Shown here: in pieces, positions 7,873 to 14,097 of the stretch
How the letters are laid out: every line of letters starts with the position of its first letter
Position numbering within the stretch: position 1 is the first letter of the stretch
NCBI GenBank assembly: GCA_016180585.1
Contig: JACPAX010000044.1
Coordinates: 1-40,345, forward strand
Direction: 5' to 3'
Length of the DNA stretch: 40,345 nt
Source of the DNA: Candidatus Omnitrophota bacterium
GTDB taxonomy: Bacteria; Omnitrophota; Gorgyraeia; 2-02-FULL-51-18
Translations under genes and position numbers: made by a program
The notes under the pieces: model-generated
Told to the model about the DNA's origin: nothing
Databases searched by the model: none
The model's input: only the letters and a program-made list of their open reading frames with translations

Positions 7873-9380
7873 TCGAAACGCTCCCGGCGATACCCGGCGC
7901 TGACCGTGTCCCCCACGGCGGTCGTAAACGTTCGGTTCCCCCGGTCCCCCAGGATGGTCGTCACGCGCAACCGGCGGCCGGCAAACCCGCCCACGGATTC
8001 CACTTTGAAAACGCCGGAATCATAGCAGAATTCCGTCGTCACCGCGTCTTCGGCGTTTCCCCCTTCGCGGGTGGGGCTCAGAGACGACGCGTCGGCGTTG
8101 CCCAGCACGCGGTCGTCCTCGGCGTTGCTCAGCCCGCTCACCGAACGCTCCAGGTGGTAGAAGGCGCGGGTGTCCGAGTCGTCCGACGTGTAAAAAGAAG
8201 TGAAGGGCTCCTCCTCCCTCTGGGCGATAATCTCGTCGACGAGGTTCGTCACGTCGCCGGGATTCGAGAAGGCCAACGGATCAAAAACCGCCTCGAGGAC
8301 CCGGCGCGAGGCCGTGTTGATGTTGATCGGCGCGCGCGGCGCGGCGGGGCCCTGGGCGCTCGTGTTGATCCGCGAGTATACCGTGATGTCGGGCTCTATC
8401 GCGTCGTAGATGGCGGCGGTCATCCCGGAGACCTGTTTGACCTCCTCGATGGAGTCAAAGGGATTGGAGGCGCGGGCGTTGACGATATTCGTCGCGACGA
8501 CGGCGGCGACGCCGGCGGCCACCCCGTGTTCCTCCATCAAATACCGGAGCAGCGGCTGTGAGGCCGTATTCAGATGCGCCTTGCCCTGCTCGTCGGCGAT
8601 CGTGACGGACTCCACGGTCCCCCCGCCGAGACTTTTGGGAAAAGTGTCGTAGGTTCCCGTCGCCCAGGGTTCGTCGGCGGCGTCGATTTCATAGGTGACG
8701 CTCAAAAAAAGATAATCCATCTCAAGGTCGCGGTTGCTCGAGTCGTACGCCCTGGCCCGGATTTTGAAATCGGGATCGGCGATCACCGGCCATGTCCACG
8801 TCCGGTCCGCGGTGATATCGAGCGCGACGTACGGCGACGCGTTGTAGGACCCGGATCCTGCGACCGCGTCAAACGACGAGTTGCCCGCTTCGGGGAACGA
8901 GCCGTTGGTCGTGTACAAAATCTCAAGCCTGGGGCTCGTGCCGCCGCCGGATGATTTGCGGTACCGGCAACCGAGGCTGACATGGGTAATCCGCGTCCCC
9001 AGATAATTCAGGTCAAAATCCCCCAGCACGACGTTCGTGCCGCCGCCGGCGGCGTCGAGCGTCAGGGCGTCTCCGTCCCCCGTGTAACGGACGCGGTTCC
9101 TCTGGGCGCTTGTGCCCGCCGTGCCGCCGGTGGTCGCGCCCCGGAGGTCCGCGGTCCCCGTCTCGGTCGAGGACTCGGCTTCCCGGCGTATCTCGCGCAT
9201 CGCCCTTTCAATTCCCGCTTCCGCCAGATTTAAAAGCTTCAGGTCCTGCGTCCTTGCGGCCGCGTCGCGCGTCTGGTGCGCCACCAAAAACAAAAGGGCC
9301 GCCGCGATGACGGTGAGCGTGGTCATCAGCATAAACGCGAAAAGCAGAAGAAAACCCTCCTTTCCTCTTGCGCGCATCAA
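7869..9380 (-). CDS. gspK: GspK-like minor pseudopilin (general secretion pathway protein K)
   Basis: A 503-residue protein with a prepilin-type N-terminus: a short charged leader, then GFLLLFAFMLMTTLTVIAAALLF as a hydrophobic helix. Position +5 of the mature protein lacks the usual Glu, as is typical for GspK, the tip subunit that starts the pseudopilus. Near the middle are LNTASQPLLRYLM and ININTASRRVLEAVF, the repeated helix-hairpin-helix-like segments of GspK. The protein is longer than most GspK (about 330 residues) because of an inserted beta-rich Gly/Ser/Thr region at roughly 70-260. It overlaps the upstream J-type and downstream PilM-PilN genes by 4 nt each. Confidence 0.8.
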   Translation of the reverse strand: MMRARGKEGFLLLFAFMLMTTLTVIAAALLFLVAHQTRDAAARTQDLKLLNLAEAGIERAMREIRREAESSTETGTADLRGATTGGTAGTSAQRNRVRYTGDGDALTLDAAGGGTNVVLGDFDLNYLGTRITHVSLGCRYRKSSGGGTSPRLEILYTTNGSFPEAGNSSFDAVAGSGSYNASPYVALDITADRTWTWPVIADPDFKIRARAYDSSNRDLEMDYLFLSVTYEIDAADEPWATGTYDTFPKSLGGGTVESVTIADEQGKAHLNTASQPLLRYLMEEHGVAAGVAAVVATNIVNARASNPFDSIEEVKQVSGMTAAIYDAIEPDITVYSRINTSAQGPAAPRAPININTASRRVLEAVFDPLAFSNPGDVTNLVDEIIAQREEEPFTSFYTSDDSDTRAFYHLERSVSGLSNAEDDRVLGNADASSLSPTREGGNAEDAVTTEFCYDSGVFKVESVGGFAGRRLRVTTILGDRGNRTFTTAVGDTVSAGYRRERFE

Positions 9381-9901
9381 AGATTTCTCGGGCGCGCGCT
9401 CGAACGGAGGCGGAAAACTTCGTCGGCCTCCGAAAGCGTGAGGTCAAACCCCACGCGTCTGACCTGCGACGCCGTGACCGGGAAGTCCAGCAGATTGTCG
9501 CCGGCGTCGTAATACGAAAACACAAGACTTTGCACCGAGTGCGCGGCCGGCACGGACGCCGCGGCCGCGCGCACCAGATCGTCCCCCGCCGTCCCGGACC
9601 AGGAATATTCGATGCCCTCGTCCACCCCGTCCGCGTCGGTGTCGGCCGTAAACGTGACGGCGGCCGCTCCCGCGCCGGCCAGCGAGGTGGCCCCCCTCAG
9701 GTCAGCGGACAGCGCCGCCACGGCCTGCGCGGCCTGGCCTTGGAGGGCGCTCCCCCTCTCCTGCGCGCCAAACGCCCTGAACCCGGTGACATACACCATG
9801 AGCACCGCTCCGATGAGAATAAACACCAGCGCCAGCGCGATCAAAAGCTCGATCAGAGTGAATCCCACAATGGGGCGACGGGTCCTAAACCTCCGACACA
9901 T
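9377..9901 (-). CDS. GspJ/PilW-like minor pseudopilin
   Basis: A 174-residue prepilin with the type III signal peptide: basic leader MCRRFRTRRPIVG, cleavage after Gly, then FTLIELLIALALVFILIGAV with Glu at +5. The body has the J-type pattern QAAQAVAALSADLRGA and SLVFSYYDAGDNL, resembling PulJ/GspJ and PilW minor subunits. It sits between the I-type and K-type genes, matching the G-(H)-I-J-K order of type II secretion operons. It overlaps the I-type gene by 17 nt and gspK by 4 nt. Confidence 0.8.
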   Translation of the reverse strand: MCRRFRTRRPIVGFTLIELLIALALVFILIGAVLMVYVTGFRAFGAQERGSALQGQAAQAVAALSADLRGATSLAGAGAAAVTFTADTDADGVDEGIEYSWSGTAGDDLVRAAAASVPAAHSVQSLVFSYYDAGDNLLDFPVTASQVRRVGFDLTLSEADEVFRLRSSARPRNL

Positions 9902-10283
9902 AAGTCACAAGGCTCGAGCTGAGATCCGCGCTTTTCGAAGTCCAGTAGACGTTTACGGCGACCTGTTTCAGGCCCGCCTGCACGGCGCCGACGACGACCT
10001 CGCGCTCATAGGGGGAGAAACCGCTCACCGCGGCGCGGGCTTCGCCGGCGATGCCCGCAAAAGTTTCGTTCCGCATCTCTTCCATCTTTTCCTGGGCCAG
10101 CCACACGGCCGTCGCCTCGTTCGCGTTTTCGCGGCCGGCAAAAAGCCCGGTCGCCAGCGCCCGCAGGAGAACCACGGACCCCGTCGTGACGAGGACCATC
10201 ACGAGGATGACCTCAAATAAGGTAAACCCCCGCCGACTGTTAAGGTTGGGTATCCTGGCCGATATTCGATACATAAATACCAC
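9885..10283 (-). CDS. GspI/PilV-like minor pseudopilin
   Basis: A 132-residue prepilin. The leader ends RRG, followed by FTLFEVILVMVLVTTGSVVLL with Glu at +5, then the I-type feature ATAVWLAQEKMEEMRNETF typical of GspI and PilV. Start candidates are ATG at 10283 and 10274. Both overlap the end of the gspG-like gene (by 44 or 35 nt), and no later start codon precedes the leader, so the long overlap is real. It forms part of a four-subunit pseudopilin set with the G, J and K types. Confidence 0.8.
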   Translation of the reverse strand: MVFMYRISARIPNLNSRRGFTLFEVILVMVLVTTGSVVLLRALATGLFAGRENANEATAVWLAQEKMEEMRNETFAGIAGEARAAVSGFSPYEREVVVGAVQAGLKQVAVNVYWTSKSADLSSSLVTYVSEV

Positions 10284-10677
10284 TTGAGCCGTTGGTCTCG
10301 GTGACCGTGTCCGTGTCGGAGATTGCGGCGGAACCGTTGCCGCCGGGGCCGACGGAATAGATGATGTAGAAGTTATTGCCCGTCCCCCCGCGGGTATAGC
10401 CGTAGGAACCCGACCCGAAAGGATCGTTGGGGATAGCGCTTACGATGGTCGGCGACGCGGACGTGAGCGCCGAGAGGGCGCTCGGGTAGGCGTTACTGTT
10501 ATGCGCGTAGTAACTTTCCACCGCCACCTGCAGGGACCTCAACTCCCCTTTGGCCTTGGCGATATTTCCCTCATCGCGCATCCCCTTGAACCGCGGGAGC
10601 GCGATCCCCGCCAGGATCGCGATGACCGCGATCACGATCAAAAGCTCAATCAGCGTAAACCCGTTCTTTCTCCGCAT
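10240..10677 (-). CDS. gspG: Major pseudopilin, GspG type
   Basis: A 145-residue prepilin with a short basic leader MRRKNG, then FTLIELLIVIAVIAILAGIALPRF with Glu at +5, the classic N-methylation/cleavage signal recognised by the prepilin peptidase. The globular part has AKGELRSLQVAVESYYAHN and the segment IPNDPFGSGSYGYTRGG...FYIIYSVGPGGNG, characteristic of GspG, which builds the pseudopilus shaft. A strong ribosome-binding site, AAGGAGG, lies 7 nt upstream of the ATG. A 50-nt gap separates it from gspF, the widest break in this operon between pilB and rsmE. Confidence 0.88.
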   Translation of the reverse strand: MRRKNGFTLIELLIVIAVIAILAGIALPRFKGMRDEGNIAKAKGELRSLQVAVESYYAHNSNAYPSALSALTSASPTIVSAIPNDPFGSGSYGYTRGGTGNNFYIIYSVGPGGNGSAAISDTDTVTETNGSSGIYVSNIGQDTQP

Positions 10678-10727
10678 GCGACGTCCTCCTTATGAAGTGA
10701 CCGAGTTTCCTTCTCCTGATATGAAAG

Positions 10728-11792
10728 TCAACGTCTCAAAATCTGGATCATGTCCAATATCGGCACCAAAAGCGACGCCATGATAAAGCCGACCACGCCT
10801 CCCATCGCCGCCAGAAGCGCCGGTTCGAGCACGACGGTGAGCCGCTTCAGCGAATAGTGCAGAGACAGGTCATAAAAGTCGGCGATCTTGGCGAGCATCC
10901 CGTCGAGGTCCCCGCTCTCCTCGGCAACGGCGATCATCCGCACCGCGTCGGCGGGAAACTCGCCGCCGGCTTTCAGCGCCCCCGACAGGCTCTCGCCCTT
11001 TTCGACCGCCGTCCGCGCGGCGGCGATCACGCGGGCGATGACCTCGTTGCCCACCACCGATCGGACGATATCCAGCGACTCGAGAATCGGCACGCCGCTC
11101 GAGACCAGCGTGCTGAGGGTCCTCGAGAACCGCGAGATCGCCGCCTTTCGGTGCAGCGCGCCAAAAAGCGGCAGTCGGAGCTTCAGGGAATCCCACTGCA
11201 GCCTGCCGCGCGCGGACATCACGACCATCCGCGCGCCCAGCGCGACGACCGCCGCGCCCGACAAAACCGAGACCCAGAAGCGCTGCATCCCCATCCCGAG
11301 GGCATACACCACTCTCGTCGGCAAAGGCAGCCGCACTCCCGATTGCAGAAAGATCCCGGCAAATTCCGGCACGATAAACGTGACGATATAAAGAATCACC
11401 GCCAGTCCCGCGAACACCAAAATCGTCGGATAAAAAAGCGCGGCGCTTATTTTTTGACGCAGGTCCTCCCGCCGTTCCGAAAACTCGGCGAAACGCCCGA
11501 GCACCGCGCCGAGACGGCCGCTCGTCTCGCCGACGCGGACCATGCTCAGAAAAAGCGGGTCAAACACCCGCGGCCTTTTGGCCAGGGCCTGGGAAAGGCT
11601 GTCCCCCGACTCGATGTCGCCGCAGAGAAGCCTCACGGCGCCTTTGAGCTTTTTGTTCTCGAGCTGCGTTTCGAGCGTGTAGAGGCTGGTCACGATCGGG
11701 ATCCCGGAATTGATGAGGTTGGCCAGCTGCGCGTTGAAGATCACAAGCTCTATCGGACTCACCCGTCTTGAGACGATCCCGGTTTCACTCAT
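10728..11792 (-). CDS. Inner-membrane platform protein GspF/PilC
   Basis: A 354-residue polytopic membrane protein of the T2SF family. It carries the two duplicated T2SF domains: the first around ELVIFNAQLANLINSGIPIV...GDIESGDSLSQALAKRP, the second around ISRFSRTLSTLVSSGVPILESL...VEKGESLSGALKAGGEFP. Membrane segments follow each (near 150-175, 195-215 and at the C-terminus). It is the rotor or platform that couples the assembly ATPase to pilin polymerisation. It overlaps the ATPase gene upstream by 8 nt. The N-terminus is shorter than in PilC, closer to GspF. Confidence 0.92.
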   Translation of the reverse strand: MSETGIVSRRVSPIELVIFNAQLANLINSGIPIVTSLYTLETQLENKKLKGAVRLLCGDIESGDSLSQALAKRPRVFDPLFLSMVRVGETSGRLGAVLGRFAEFSERREDLRQKISAALFYPTILVFAGLAVILYIVTFIVPEFAGIFLQSGVRLPLPTRVVYALGMGMQRFWVSVLSGAAVVALGARMVVMSARGRLQWDSLKLRLPLFGALHRKAAISRFSRTLSTLVSSGVPILESLDIVRSVVGNEVIARVIAAARTAVEKGESLSGALKAGGEFPADAVRMIAVAEESGDLDGMLAKIADFYDLSLHYSLKRLTVVLEPALLAAMGGVVGFIMASLLVPILDMIQILRR

Positions 11793-13524
11793 CCTGGGTC
11801 ACCCTTAAGACCTCTTCAATGGTCGTGATCCCCTCCCTGGCCTTGAGGAGCCCGTCTTCCCTCAGCGACATCATCCCCGAGACCCTCGCCTGTTTTCTGA
11901 TTTCTTCGGAAGAGGCCTTCATGACCGTCAAATGCCTTATCTTTTCGTCGGGCACGAGAAGCTCGAAAATGGCCAGCCTCCCTTTGTACCCCGTGTCGAG
12001 ACACTCCTGACAGCCGCGGCCGCGGTAAAAATCCCCGCCTCCGCCGCGGAACGCGGACGGACCCTCCGGTATTTTGACGGCGGGGGCGCCATCGGCCGGA
12101 CCGATCTCGCGGAGGTCCTCGGGGGACGGCTGGTATTTCTCCCTGCATTGGGGACAGATGGTGCGGACCAGGCGCTGCGCCGCAAACGCCACCACCGCGG
12201 AGGAGACCAGGAACGGCTCCACCCCCATGTCGATCAGGCGCGTGACCGCGCCCGGCGCGTCGTTGGTGTGCAGCGTCGAAAATACCAGATGCCCCGTGAG
12301 GGCGGCCTGGATCGCGATCTCGGCGGTTTCAAAATCCCTGATCTCGCCGACCATGATCACGTCGGGGTCCTGCCGGAGAATCGACCGGAGGCCGTTGGCG
12401 AAGGTGAGGTTCACTTTGGAGTTGACCTGGGTCTGGCGGATTCCCGGCAGACGATACTCGACCGGGTCCTCGATGGTGATGATATTTTTATCGGGGGTGT
12501 TGATTTTGGCCAGCGAGGAGTAAAGTGTGGTGGTCTTGCCGCTGCCGGTGGGGCCCGTGACCAGGACGATGCCGTGCGGCCGGTGAATCAGCTTCGCGTA
12601 TTTTTCAAAGTTTTCCCTGGAGAAACCCAGTTGCCCCAGGGACAGGAGGGCCTGCGAGACGTCCAGAAGCCTCAACACGACGTTTTCCCCGTAAATCGTC
12701 GGGACACAGGAGACGCGCACGTCGATTTCGCGCCCTTCTATTCTCAGGTTGAAACGCCCGTCCTGCGGCGTCCTTCGCTCGGCGATGTCGAGATTGGCCA
12801 TGATCTTGATTCTTGAAATGATCGCGGGCTGCAGATGCTTGGGGGGCGCGGCGATCTCCCGGAGCATCCCGTCCATGCGGAAACGGACCTTCAGCACGTG
12901 TTCCTCCGGCTCGACATGAATGTCGCTTGCGCCCCGGCGTATCGCCTCCATCAGGAGAAGGTGGACGAGTTTGACGACCACCGGTTCCTTGGAGATTTCG
13001 TCGAGGCGCTTCAGGTCCAGCTCTTTTTCCTCGCGGAGGCTCACCTGCTCCTCCTGGATGGATTTAATCACGTCCTCGATGCCGCCTTTCGCGCCGTAGT
13101 ATTCTTCCAGCGATTTTTTGATCTCGGACTCGGTCGCGACGGCCGGCTCAATGATGAGCCCCGTCTTCGCGCGCAGCTCATCCAGCGCGAAGACATTCCA
13201 GGGGTCCACCATCGCGCAGGTGAGGCGGTTCCCGATTTTCAGGATCGGGATCACCTCGTGCTTTCTGGCGAGGTCTTCCGGGATGAGCTCGGCGATCTTG
13301 GGATCGATCAAAATGTTGCCAAGCTCGATTCGGGGCAGGCCGAGCCTGTCGCTCAGAAAAGAGACGAGGTCTTCTTCGGCGATAAACCCGAGCCGGACCA
13401 GGATCTTCCGGAGGCGTTGGCCCGTCTTTTTGTCCTCGGCCTGGGCCCGGAGAAGCTGCTCCGGCGTGAGCATTCCCTCCTGCACGAGGCTTTCTCCCAG
13501 CGATAATTTTTTTTTGAGGGCCAT
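11785..13524 (-). CDS. Assembly ATPase GspE/PilB
   Basis: A 579-residue secretion/pilus extension ATPase. The N-terminal 150 residues are an MshEN-type domain (LGESLVQEGMLTPEQLLRAQ, LGFIAEEDLVSFLSDRLGLP). The core has the Walker A GPTGSGKTTTLYS (about 325), an Asp box (ITIEDPVEYRLPGI), Walker B-type RQDPDVIMVGEIRDFETAE and a His box (GHLVFSTLHTND). A tetracysteine zinc site follows, CPQC near 457 and CQEC near 503, as in PilB/GspE and unlike PilT. The start ATG at 13524 lies 20 nt after the receiver gene. It heads the machinery genes of the operon. Confidence 0.95.
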   Translation of the reverse strand: MALKKKLSLGESLVQEGMLTPEQLLRAQAEDKKTGQRLRKILVRLGFIAEEDLVSFLSDRLGLPRIELGNILIDPKIAELIPEDLARKHEVIPILKIGNRLTCAMVDPWNVFALDELRAKTGLIIEPAVATESEIKKSLEEYYGAKGGIEDVIKSIQEEQVSLREEKELDLKRLDEISKEPVVVKLVHLLLMEAIRRGASDIHVEPEEHVLKVRFRMDGMLREIAAPPKHLQPAIISRIKIMANLDIAERRTPQDGRFNLRIEGREIDVRVSCVPTIYGENVVLRLLDVSQALLSLGQLGFSRENFEKYAKLIHRPHGIVLVTGPTGSGKTTTLYSSLAKINTPDKNIITIEDPVEYRLPGIRQTQVNSKVNLTFANGLRSILRQDPDVIMVGEIRDFETAEIAIQAALTGHLVFSTLHTNDAPGAVTRLIDMGVEPFLVSSAVVAFAAQRLVRTICPQCREKYQPSPEDLREIGPADGAPAVKIPEGPSAFRGGGGDFYRGRGCQECLDTGYKGRLAIFELLVPDEKIRHLTVMKASSEEIRKQARVSGMMSLREDGLLKAREGITTIEEVLRVTQDE

Positions 13525-13544
13525 GGATTCCCCGGCGCGGACGC

Positions 13545-13913
13545 CTAGCCGATAAACTCGGCGATTTTTTTGAGCAAGGCCTGCGGCTCAAAGGGTTTGG
13601 TGAGGTACGCGTCGGCGCCGGTTTCCTCGGCCATTTTCTTGTCCGAGTCCTGCGCGCGGGCCGTGAAGACAATGACCGGAATGGCCCGAAAGCGCGTGTC
13701 CGCCTTGAGCAGACCGCAGACCTTGTACCCGTCGATCTTGGGAAGCATCAGGTCCAGGAGAATCAGGTCGGGCCGCTCGCGGCGGGCCGCGTCCAGTCCT
13801 TCCTGTCCGTCGGCGGCGGTGATTACTTCGTACCGGTTGGCTTCAAGCCGCATCTTGACCATCGCCACGAGCTCCGTCTCATCGTCTACGACGAGAATCT
13901 TTTTCCCGGGCAT
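13545..13913 (-). CDS. Single-domain response regulator (receiver only)
   Basis: A 122-residue stand-alone receiver. The acidic pair D10/D11, phospho-acceptor D54 (ILLDLMLP), switch Thr in FTAR and Lys in YLTKPF are all present. There is no output domain, so it probably acts by protein contact, as CheY- or PilG/PilH-type proteins do. It sits 20 nt upstream of the assembly ATPase gene and is likely the first gene of the pilus operon, which suggests a role in pilus control. AGGAG lies about 9 nt upstream of the start. Its receiver is notably similar to the one at the end of the hybrid kinase next door (both share KMRLEAN). Confidence 0.93.
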   Translation of the reverse strand: MPGKKILVVDDETELVAMVKMRLEANRYEVITAADGQEGLDAARRERPDLILLDLMLPKIDGYKVCGLLKADTRFRAIPVIVFTARAQDSDKKMAEETGADAYLTKPFEPQALLKKIAEFIG

Positions 13914-13925
13914 TTAGTGGATCTC

Positions 13926-14097
13926 CTTTTTGAAACATGAAGCATGAGACATGAAGCAGGAGACATGAGACATGAAGCATGAAGCAGGAGGCAGGAGGCA
14001 GGAGGCATGATAAAAGAGCCTTCTTTTCCTGTTTCATGCTTCATGCTTCCTGTTTCATGCTTCATGCTTCCTGTTTCCTGCTTCGTGCTTCCTGTTT
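13926..14097. repeat. Inverted array of heptanucleotide repeats
   Basis: The left arm (about 13935-14010) is a run of 7-nt units in strict phase: catgaag, catgaga, caggaga, caggagg and similar. The right arm (about 14028-14096) runs in the opposite sense: ttcatgc, ttcctgt, ttcctgc, ttcgtgc. The two arms are complementary overall around a short centre near 14011-14027 and could form a very long imperfect hairpin. The open frame that crosses it is Cys/Ser/Leu/His-rich low complexity and is not a credible gene. Confidence 0.85.

Noticed and set aside
13926-14097. CRISPR-like array
   Set aside because: The units are only 7 nt, have no spacers and reverse direction in the middle.
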